A DNA stretch of 64,000 bases from Pseudoalteromonas shioyasakiensis (GTDB taxonomy: Bacteria; Pseudomonadota; Gammaproteobacteria; Enterobacterales; Alteromonadaceae), in NCBI RefSeq assembly GCF_019134595.1, contig NZ_CP077770.1:3716501-3780500 (forward strand), written 5' to 3'. The translations under genes and the position numbers were made by a program. The notes beneath the pieces were generated by a model that did no database searches, was not told the origin of the DNA, and worked only from the letters and a program-made list of their open reading frames with translations. Shown here one piece after another: positions 27,718 to 36,400 of the stretch. Within the stretch, counting starts at the first letter, position 1, and each line of letters opens with the position of its first letter.

Positions 27718-29718
27718 TTATTCAGCAAGTAATGCGTTTGCTTTTGCAACTAGGTTTGCCACTGTGAAACCAAAGTGCTCAAGCAATACTGCGCCTGGCG
27801 CTGACTCACCAAATGTGTCCATTCCTAGTACATCACCATCTTGGCCAACATACTTGAACCAGAAGTCACGGTGCGCAGCTTCAACAGCAATCTTTGGTGT
27901 ACCAGCTGGTAACACGCTTTGACAGTATGCTTTATCTTGGCTGTCAAACTGATTCGTTGATGGCATAGATACCACGCGAACTTGCTTGCCTTGTGCTGTT
28001 AATTCAGCAGCAGCATTCACAGCTAGCTCTACCTCAGAACCAGTTGCAATAAGAATAAGCTCTGCAGCTTGTTCACTATCAACAAGTACATAACCCCCTT
28101 TTGCAATATCAGCAACTTGCTGTGCATCACGTGCCATGGCTTTGGTACCCTGACGGCTGAAAATCAGTGAACTTGGGCCTGTTTCTTTTAATAACGATTG
28201 ACGCCAAGCTACCGCTGTTTCAGTTTCATCACACGGACGCCATGCAGTCATGTTTGGTGTCATGCGAAGGTTGGCGATTTGCTCGATTGGTTGGTGAGTA
28301 GGACCATCTTCACCTTGACCGATTGAGTCATGGGTATACACAAAAATGCTCTGTGCTTTCATTAATGCTGCCATACGTACAGCATTACGTGCGTATTCCA
28401 TAAACATTAAGAAGGTTGCGCCAAATGGAATGAAACCACCATGTAATGCAATACCATTCATGATTGCGCTCATACCAAACTCACGTACGCCATAGAATAC
28501 GTAGTTACCATCAGCAGCATCTTGTAAACCTTTTGCTTCTGGCCATAAGGTTAAGTTAGAACCAGCAAGGTCAGCAGAGCCACCCATTAGTTCAGGAAGC
28601 TGGTTAGCAAAGAAGGTGATCGCATTTTGTGATGCTTTACGTGTTGCAATGTTTTGCATGTCGGCTTGGCATTTAGCAATGTACTCATCAGCTAATTCAG
28701 CGAAGTTAGCTGGTAATGCTTTTTCAAGAACACGACGTGTATATTCTTTTGCAAGTTCAGGATGTGCTTTGCTATAAGCTGCAAACTTTTGCTGCCATGC
28801 ACCTTCAAGCTCTTGGCCTTTCGCTTGATTATTCCACTCGTTATAAACCTCTTGTGGAACTTCAAATGCAGGGTGCGGCCAGTTTAACTGCTCACGTACT
28901 GCTGCGATTTCGTCGTGACCCAGTGGTGCACCGTGACAGTCGTGGCTACCTGATTTATTTGGCGAGCCAAAACCAATCACTGTTTTACAACAGATTAGTG
29001 TTGGTTGCGTCGTGTTGCTTTGTGCCGCTTCGATTGCACCCGCAATTGCATTCATATCGTGACCATCAACATCACGAATAACTTGCCAACCGTAAGATTC
29101 AAAACGTGCAGGCGTATCGTCGGTGAACCAACCTTCTACTTCACCATCGATAGAGATGCCATTGTCATCCCAAAATGCGATTAGCTTGCCTAGGCCTAAT
29201 GTACCTGCCAGCGAACATGCTTCGTGCGAGATACCTTCCATTAAACAGCCATCACCCATAAAGCAGTAAGTGAAGTGATCAACAATATCAAACTTTGGCT
29301 TATTGAATTGCGCTGCTAATGTTTTTTCAGCGATTGCCATACCAACTGCGTTAGCAATACCCGAACCTAATGGGCCCGTAGTTGTTTCAACACCCGGTGT
29401 ATAGCCATATTCTGGGTGACCCGGTGTTTTAGAGTGAAGCTGACGGAATTGCTTAATATCTTCGATGCTTACGTCATAACCGCTTAGGTGTAACAATGCA
29501 TATTGAAGCATTGAACCATGGCCATTTGATAACACAAAGCGGTCACGGTTAGACCAGTCTGGGTTTAATGGGTTATGGCGGTGAAAGTTTTGCCACAATA
29601 CCGCTGCAATATCAGCCATACCCATAGGCGCACCAGGGTGGCCAGAGTTAGCTTGTTGAACGGCATCGACAGCAAGTATGCGAATAGCATTTGCAGATTG
29701 AGAACTAGGCAGAGTCAT
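27718..29718 (-). CDS. tkt: Transketolase
   Basis: Thiamine-diphosphate enzyme of 666 residues moving two-carbon units from xylulose-5-phosphate. Visible: [53 protein letters not shown], the thiamine motif [34 protein letters not shown], and [19 protein letters not shown] in the pyrimidine domain. The start has AGGAAG upstream. It is convergent with tal. A genome of this type usually has another tkt copy, so this may be the arabinose-linked paralogue, but that cannot be checked here. Confidence 0.96.
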   Translation of the reverse strand: MTLPSSQSANAIRILAVDAVQQANSGHPGAPMGMADIAAVLWQNFHRHNPLNPDWSNRDRFVLSNGHGSMLQYALLHLSGYDVSIEDIKQFRQLHSKTPGHPEYGYTPGVETTTGPLGSGIANAVGMAIAEKTLAAQFNKPKFDIVDHFTYCFMGDGCLMEGISHEACSLAGTLGLGKLIAFWDDNGISIDGEVEGWFTDDTPARFESYGWQVIRDVDGHDMNAIAGAIEAAQSNTTQPTLICCKTVIGFGSPNKSGSHDCHGAPLGHDEIAAVREQLNWPHPAFEVPQEVYNEWNNQAKGQELEGAWQQKFAAYSKAHPELAKEYTRRVLEKALPANFAELADEYIAKCQADMQNIATRKASQNAITFFANQLPELMGGSADLAGSNLTLWPEAKGLQDAADGNYVFYGVREFGMSAIMNGIALHGGFIPFGATFLMFMEYARNAVRMAALMKAQSIFVYTHDSIGQGEDGPTHQPIEQIANLRMTPNMTAWRPCDETETAVAWRQSLLKETGPSSLIFSRQGTKAMARDAQQVADIAKGGYVLVDSEQAAELILIATGSEVELAVNAAAELTAQGKQVRVVSMPSTNQFDSQDKAYCQSVLPAGTPKIAVEAAHRDFWFKYVGQDGDVLGMDTFGESAPGAVLLEHFGFTVANLVAKANALLAE

Positions 29719-30072
29719 CTTATTAGCTTCCTGTTAATATTATAATATAAATAATATCGCAAAAACTCACCCAAATAGCAACTTAATAAACCGCCATGCC
29801 AGTAATGACGTGTATTTAGGGCCATTTTGTACCGCTAAACGCAGGTTTTAACACCATTTTATTGTTAATAACTTTTTCTAACTAAAGAAATGACGACACC
29901 GCCCAAAATAACCAAACCAAATTAATGAAATATACTTATTAATCAAGCAATTTACTTAACTAATTTAGGTTACAAAAACCAGATCTTGCTACAATTTGGT
30001 ACATTATTTCATTGTTCAAGCCATTAATAACAACTTAATGTTAACAAGGTTTTTCATTAAGGTTGTTTATTT
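29719..30072. promoter_or_regulatory. Divergent intergenic region before tkt and the MipA gene
   Basis: 354 bp of AT-rich sequence without a credible gene. ATTATAATATAAATAATATC close to the tkt start (29737-29756) is very AT-rich and loosely similar to the TTGTAT-type sites, too weak to call. An AAGG ten bases before the GTG at 30073 serves the MipA-like gene. Confidence 0.4.
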
Positions 30073-30960
30073 GTGACTGTTCTAGGTAGTTGCTCACTTG
30101 GGCTACGAGTTTTATTTCTAATTAGTGCATTTTGCCTTTCACCAATGGCAAGCAGCACTGACTCTGCGTATTTAGCAGATGAAGGAATAAGCCTTGGTTT
30201 GAGCCTAGGCTATGGTCAACTCGACAACCCGGTTTATAAAAAAGACGACATTCCTCTTTATGCCCTACCACGCATTGAGGTATTCGCCGGTGACTTTTCA
30301 TTTGCAAATACTCAGTTTGCTTGGACACCCGTGTGGGGCGATAACTATCAAGTGTCGTTATTCACCCAACTCAATGAAGATGGGCTGTATTTTGCTAAAC
30401 ACTCAGCAGCACTGACCGCGATTAGAACAACCGGCGGCCGCCCCTCCATGACACCGCTACCACCCGGTTCAAGTATTGAAGCACCGCTGGTGATAAAGCG
30501 CCGCGGTGATATTACTAAAATATCTAAACGTAAATTATCGGCCATGAGCGGTATTGAAGCTATCGTTGACTGGCAAAGCTGGCGATTTAGCGCGTATTGG
30601 TCAATGGAGCTCACTAACTATCACAAAGGATTACAAGGCGCATTGTCTGCACAGCGCTTGTTTTTGTTTGATCAACATCTAGTTTTGCTCGGCGCAGAAA
30701 TACAACATCTAAGTGCTGGTTTAGTGGATTACTACTATGGCAGCGCACAACAAGAGATACGAGCCGGATTTAGCCCTTTTTTAGGTCACTCTAGTCAAAA
30801 GTACAATCTAAAAGCCAGTTACCAATATCAGTTTAATCAACAATGGCAATTTATCAGCGATATAAAATACCAACGTTTATCATCGGGTATAACCGATAGC
30901 CCGCTTATCGATGACAGCAACTTACTGTCTTTTTATGCTGGCTTTGCATGGAATTACTGA
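30073..30960 (+). CDS. MipA/OmpV family outer-membrane protein
   Basis: A 295-residue outer-membrane beta-barrel of the MipA/OmpV family, which includes MltA-interacting proteins and stress-induced porin-like proteins. It starts at a GTG (30073), with AAGG upstream, has a signal segment (LFLISAFCLSPMASS), then the family's GLSLGYGQLDNPVYKKDDIPLYALPRIEV opening and ends with aromatic FYAGFAWNY. Its stop overlaps the next ATG, the first of four coupled genes (MipA, DUF3019, regulator, kinase). Members in other bacteria respond to antimicrobial peptides or osmotic stress; a role here in envelope stress under the adjacent two-component system is inference. Confidence 0.85.
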   Translation: MTVLGSCSLGLRVLFLISAFCLSPMASSTDSAYLADEGISLGLSLGYGQLDNPVYKKDDIPLYALPRIEVFAGDFSFANTQFAWTPVWGDNYQVSLFTQLNEDGLYFAKHSAALTAIRTTGGRPSMTPLPPGSSIEAPLVIKRRGDITKISKRKLSAMSGIEAIVDWQSWRFSAYWSMELTNYHKGLQGALSAQRLFLFDQHLVLLGAEIQHLSAGLVDYYYGSAQQEIRAGFSPFLGHSSQKYNLKASYQYQFNQQWQFISDIKYQRLSSGITDSPLIDDSNLLSFYAGFAWNY

Positions 30961-31343
30961 TGATGTTGCGTACGAAGCTTTTTTCACTCTTATTCATTTT
31001 TAGCCTCGCGTTTGTTGGCAGTACATTCGCACAAGCAGGCTACATTGAAGCAACACCAGAAAACTGTGTAACGGTAGAGCAAGACTGCGTGATGGATGTA
31101 TCGATTAATTGGTATACCGAAGTCAGCGAAACGGTGTGCATTCGTGTTACTGATCAACAAATTAGGCTGTTCTGCCAAAAGCCAAATCAAGGGCAGAACT
31201 TTGCAATCACAGTGCAAAACAATCGCAACATTGTGTTAGAGCTACTGAGCGAACAGCTAGAACCATTAGAAAGCACTGAAATTAGTTTATTCCACCAGCA
31301 TGTTAAAAAACGTCGACGTGATATCGCATGGAGTATTTTTTGA
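30960..31343 (+). CDS. DUF3019 family exported protein
   Basis: A 127-residue protein starting at the ATG overlapping the MipA stop (TGATG). It has a signal peptide (LFSLLFIFSLAFVGSTFAQA) and one DUF3019 domain with four Cys (CVTVEQDCVMDV, VCIRV, LFCQKP), consistent with two periplasmic disulfides. It ends VKKRRRDIAWSIF, basic and aromatic. The family is unstudied to my knowledge but is found next to MipA-type genes and RstAB-like systems. Position suggests it acts in the same periplasmic process, perhaps as a sensor partner; that is inference. Confidence 0.8.
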   Translation: MMLRTKLFSLLFIFSLAFVGSTFAQAGYIEATPENCVTVEQDCVMDVSINWYTEVSETVCIRVTDQQIRLFCQKPNQGQNFAITVQNNRNIVLELLSEQLEPLESTEISLFHQHVKKRRRDIAWSIF

Positions 31344-32053
31344 TGAGCCAACATACTATTTTATACATTGAAGATGATTTAAAACTTGCCCAGCTAGTCT
31401 CTAATTATTTAACTGATCATGGCTATACCATTGAACACTTTGAAAGTGGTTGCCATGCCTGTTACCAAGCAAGTAGTAAGAAATACGACCTAATTTTGCT
31501 TGATATCGGATTAGGATCAGAAGATGGCTTTGAGGTATTTAAAGAACTAAAACAATATCAAGATACGCCAATTATTTTTATGACCGCAAGGCAGAGCCAA
31601 GTCGATCATATCACTGGCCTTGAGCTAGGTGCTGATGATTACCTAACCAAACCTGTTTCCCCGTCCATTTTATTAGCGCGAATAAATAACACGATTCGTC
31701 GCAGCCAAGCTGTTAAGCCAACAAGTACCACCCATAACGCGCATAATATTCGCTTTGGCTCTTTAAGCATTAATACTATTCAGCGCGAAGCTTATCTGCA
31801 TAGCCAGCCACTTGAATTGACTAGTGCAGAGTTCGAAATACTGATCCAACTAGCTCAATCAGCGGGTCAGTTAGTCAGTCGAGACCAATTATTTGATGGC
31901 ACTATTGGCCGTAAATACGATGGTCTAAGCCGCACTATCGATGGCCGCATTAGCCGCTTACGCAAAAAGCTCGGTGACGAAGCGGTGCCGGCACAAAAAA
32001 TCGTCACCGTTTGGGGCAAAGGATATATTTTTTCTCCACAAGCGTGGGGTTAA
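31343..32053 (+). CDS. OmpR/RstA-type response regulator
   Basis: A 236-residue DNA-binding regulator with ATG overlapping the DUF3019 stop (TGATG). Receiver: ILYIEDDLKLAQL, phosphoacceptor Asp in LILLDIGLGSEDG, conserved Thr in IFMTAR and Lys in DYLTKPVSP. Output: winged helix with LELTSAEFEILIQLAQSAGQLVSRDQLFD and RTIDGRISRLRKKLGD, then VWGKGYIF. It should act on the cassette promoter upstream of the MipA gene when phosphorylated by the downstream kinase. No operator was identified. Confidence 0.92.
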   Translation: MSQHTILYIEDDLKLAQLVSNYLTDHGYTIEHFESGCHACYQASSKKYDLILLDIGLGSEDGFEVFKELKQYQDTPIIFMTARQSQVDHITGLELGADDYLTKPVSPSILLARINNTIRRSQAVKPTSTTHNAHNIRFGSLSINTIQREAYLHSQPLELTSAEFEILIQLAQSAGQLVSRDQLFDGTIGRKYDGLSRTIDGRISRLRKKLGDEAVPAQKIVTVWGKGYIFSPQAWG

Positions 32054-32059
32054 TGAAGT

Positions 32060-33244
32060 TTGCTACGCCTGTTTTGTTATTTGTATTTAACCCTAGCTGT
32101 TTGTCTGGGGAGCGCCGCTTGGTTACTAGAAACCTATTTCCCAAGCCCTCCGGCATACAGCACAGAGCAGCAACTAGCAGAAAGTATCTTAAGTCTTACG
32201 CCCAATAACTCAAACATTAAGCAAACACCTCTGGCGAACTTTTACCTTGGTGAACAATTACAGGCGTCGCTTTTAGCGGGTCAGGTGATTAGCGTTAACG
32301 ATGCTAATAACAATCTTTACTTTCATAAACTTGCAGATGATAGACAGACCTTATTAAGCATTGGCCCCTACAGCCAACCTGCAGATCAGGGTTATCAGTC
32401 TTTAGTGAGCCTTCTGTTTTACTCTAGCCTTGCCTTAGCAGTGGTGATTTTTACAGGCCCACTGCTGTTTGACTTAACTAAGCTGCGCAAAGCCAGTAGT
32501 AAAATTTCAAATGCTGATTTTTCAGCACAAGTGCACTTTACACGTTTTAGCTTACTAAAGAGCATTGGCGATACCTTTGATAATATGGCATTAGCGCTTC
32601 ATAACCGTAATCAAAGCCAACGTGAATTGATCAATGCTGTTTCTCATGACTTTTTAACGCCTATTTCGCGTGCTAAATTCGCCCTCGAAGCAGTCGTTGA
32701 TAACAATGCTTATCGTCACAGTGTGTTGCAAGACATTATTGAGCTTGAGCTTTTAGTCGAAGAGTTTTTAACCTATGCCGAGCTCGAACAATGCGAGCCC
32801 ACCTTGTTAGCTAAAGACTACTGCCCAGACGAGCTATTACAGCCCTGCATTACTAAGTTTCAAAGCTATAGCCCTTTGGCTATTCATCTTGACTGCGAAT
32901 TAACAGCAATTTTCGTTGATAAACAAAGCTTTCAACGCTTATTGCAAAACTTACTTGGGAACGCGGTTCGCTTTGCTAAAACACAAATTCATATCAGGCT
33001 TTCACAATGCGAAAGCGGCACTTTGCTAGTGATTGAAGATGATGGCCCAGGGATCCCTGAACACATGCGCGCAAGCCTCATGCAGCCATTTTCAAAAACC
33101 GCTTCGGTGCACCAAACAGGCTATCAAGGTGTTGGCCTTGGCTTATCAATCGTTAAGCAGCTGTGCCTGTGGAATAACGCAAAATTTAGCTTAGATAACG
33201 CGCAAACCTTAAGTGGTGCAAGAGCAAGCATCTTGTTTCGATAG
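32060..33244 (+). CDS. RstB-like sensor histidine kinase (start uncertain)
   Basis: Membrane-bound sensor kinase of about 394 residues: a first transmembrane helix (about 5-22), a periplasmic loop, a second helix (about 115-135), HAMP, an H-box INAVSHDFLTPISRAK, N-box LLGNAVRFAK, and ATP-lid DDGPGIP and GVGLGLSIVKQL. The open frame begins with a TTG at 32060, as no in-frame ATG exists between the stop at 32054 and the first helix. An ATG overlapping the regulator stop (TAATG, 32053) is one base out of frame; removing a single T from the TTT at 32059-32061 would give ATG AAG TTG CTA, a natural start. So it is either TTG-initiated or carries an indel. Confidence 0.8.
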   Translation: MLRLFCYLYLTLAVCLGSAAWLLETYFPSPPAYSTEQQLAESILSLTPNNSNIKQTPLANFYLGEQLQASLLAGQVISVNDANNNLYFHKLADDRQTLLSIGPYSQPADQGYQSLVSLLFYSSLALAVVIFTGPLLFDLTKLRKASSKISNADFSAQVHFTRFSLLKSIGDTFDNMALALHNRNQSQRELINAVSHDFLTPISRAKFALEAVVDNNAYRHSVLQDIIELELLVEEFLTYAELEQCEPTLLAKDYCPDELLQPCITKFQSYSPLAIHLDCELTAIFVDKQSFQRLLQNLLGNAVRFAKTQIHIRLSQCESGTLLVIEDDGPGIPEHMRASLMQPFSKTASVHQTGYQGVGLGLSIVKQLCLWNNAKFSLDNAQTLSGARASILFR

Positions 33245-33404
33245 TCAGCTTTTCGGTAAAAATGTACCAAGCTGTAACAGTGTGTGCCAATTATTTACAT
33301 TTCATTGATGTTATAGTCACAACCCAACACTATCCCTACTGATTACAACCGTTCGCCGCTAGCGCGAGCTCATAATTATAATCCTTCGAGGGAAGTTAGA
33401 TCAC

Positions 33405-36400
33405 ATGTTCAATATGAAAAAAGTATCAGTGATGGTCGCATCTGCACTTTACTTAGGTGTAGGTACGTCTGCTGCTGCGCTAAATGACCAAGCATGGCCA
33501 GAACAGCCAGCAGGCTATGCGCCAAAGCAAACCGTTACCAATGAATTTGTGTGGGAAGACAAGGTTAATAATACTGTTAAAAAACAAAGCCGCGTTTTCA
33601 CACCAGAGAAAGATATTAGTGGTATTCAAACTTATATCGTGCAACTGGACGATGCACCTATTTCAACTTACCAAGGTGGTGTTAAAGGGCTTGCGAGCAC
33701 AAAAGATGTGGTAATGCAGACGCAACAAGCAACAACGCGCTCAACGCTTAATATGGCGCAGCCTGCTATTGCAACTTACGCTAATCACCTAGCAAGTAAG
33801 CGCCAATCAGTACTGAGTACTGCGATGAGCCAGCAAGGCTTACAGCTAAATGTTGAGCGCATATTCAATGTGGCATTAAATGGTTTCACCACCCAAATGA
33901 CACAAGATGAAGCGAAGCGCTTAGCTAAAGTGGCGGGTGTTAAGAAGATCACTCGCTCAAAAATCTACAGCCTAAATACTTTTAATACTATTGAACAAAC
34001 CGGTGCATCTGCTCTTTGGAGCACAAGTGCTAGCAACCCTAGCAGCAACAAAGGTGAAGGCACGGTTGTCGGTATTATAGATACGGGTATCAATACCGAT
34101 CATCCATCATTCGCAGCAGTAGGCGGCGATGGCTACACTCACACCAACCCTCTAGGCGACAAATACTTAGGTGATTGTGCAACCGCTGAATTTGCTGATC
34201 TGTGTAACGACAAGCTAATTGGTGTTTATTCTTACCCTGAGATCACCGCAGCTTATGTAGACTCTGTATTTGAAGAGACTCGCCCTGAAAATGGTGAAGA
34301 CTACCATAGCCATGGCTCACACGTTGCCGGTACCGCTGCAGGTAATATCCTTTACGATATTCCTTACAAACTGACTGAGTATGAAAGCCAATCATCTGGT
34401 TTAGAAACTAACGTAACTTTCCCGCAAGTATCAGGTATGGCGCCACATGCCAATATCATTTCATACCAAGTATGTTGGCCGGGTGGTTCAGGTGACCCAT
34501 ACGCAGGTTGTCCAACAAGCGCTATTTTAGCAGCCGTTGAACAAGCTGCTATTGATAATGTTGATGTACTGAATGCTTCATTAGGTGGTCTTGAAGAAGA
34601 TCCATGGAGCGACCCAATTGAGCAAGCGTTCATGAATGCGGCCGAAACCGGTGTATTTGTGGCGGTAGCGGCAGGTAACAGTGGCCCTGAATATTCAACG
34701 GCTGATCACTCATCACCTTGGGTAACCACAGTTGCAGCTCATACCCCTTCAACCAAAGTAAACTTTGGTAACAAACAACTTAAAAACCTAACTGGTGGTG
34801 ATACTACAGCACCAGGACCATTTGATGGTGCAGGTGTTAACTTTAACGAGCTAACAGGTTTAATTGTTGCTGCGACTGATTTTGAAAATCCAAATGAAAG
34901 TTCAAGCTATGCACTTGCTAACTGTGACAAGCCATTCCCTGAAGGTACATTTGATTTAATTGATGATCCAGCAACCGCTATCGACGAAAGTGCGCAAGAT
35001 GTGATTGTAGTATGTAAGCGTAGTTCTTACCCGCTGTACTCTAAATCGCTAAACGTAGAGGCAGGTGGTGCAGAAGGTTTAATTATTTATAACCATGTAT
35101 CATTCTATGATAACTACACTATTCCTTCAGTGACTTACCCTATTCCTACCATTCACATTAAAAACGTCGATGGTAAAAGCGTATTAGAGTGGCTAAGCAC
35201 TGGCGACAGCCACATGGGTACCATTGAAGCAACTGAAGGCACCGTAGATGCTGTAGATAAAGACCGCATTGCTTACTTCTCTGGCCGTGGTCCATCATAC
35301 TTTGGCTTTGACACCTTACTTGTAGACGTTGCTGCACCGGGTGTTGATATCTATGCGCCAGCATCAGACGACCAACCATTCACAAACAATCCAGCTACAT
35401 CTGATTGGCAATCTATGTCTGGTACATCAATGGCAAGCCCACACGTTGCGGGTGCGGCAGCATTGTTAAAACAATCTCATCCTGATTGGACACCAATGCA
35501 AATTCAATCAGCATTGATGTTAACTGCAAACAATCAAGTTGCTTTAGCACAGTACTTAAACAACTACACCGATGATGGCTTTGATGCTGCCCTTGCTGAA
35601 ATGGGTTCGGGTAAAATGCAAGTTGAGCGTGCTGATAAAGCAGGCCTATTACTTGATGAAAGCATTGCTAACATGAATGCTGCTAACCCAAGCCTTGGTG
35701 GCCGTGAAAAAGCACTAAACACAGCTTACATGGTTGATAATGACTGTGGCTTTAAGTGTACGTTTATCAGAACCTTTACGGCGACAGAAGACGCAAGCTG
35801 GACACTTCATACAGAAAACTGGATTGGTAATAGCAAAATTAGTGTTGAGCCAAGCAACTTTGATATTAAAGCAGGTGAGACACAAAGCATTGTTGTTACG
35901 GTTGAAGCAAGCCAACAAGCAACACCACAAGAAATTGTTGATTACACAGGTAACCAAGGTCAAATCGTAATGACCTCAAGCAATCCTGAATCACCAATTT
36001 TAGAAATGCCTGTATGGACTTTCGCTGGTGATACCGGTTTACCTGAGTATATTCAAATTGATGCTCACCGCCGTTCTGCAACGATGAAAGTGGGTCCATT
36101 CAATACTGATGAAATTAGCAACCTAACAACACAATCGTACGGCTTAGTAAAAGGCCAAGTTGAGACAGTACACCTATTCAACGACACCACACCAGGCGAC
36201 CCATTCGATAGCGTAGAGGTTGAAGGTGAAGGCGAAGCTGTGAACAACAACCACATTCAGTGGACGACAGTGCCAGAAGGCGCAAAAATGCTAAGCGCAA
36301 GCGTCATGAACGACACGTCACGTGTACTTGTGTTCATGGGTAAAGATAGTAACGGTGATGGCATCGCGTCTTATGAAGAAACGTTATGTATGTCAACGAG

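Noticed and set aside
32011..32208. 65-codon frame spanning the regulator-kinase junction
   Set aside because: It is the out-of-frame reading of the kinase N-terminus and shows no family features; kept only as evidence for the start problem.
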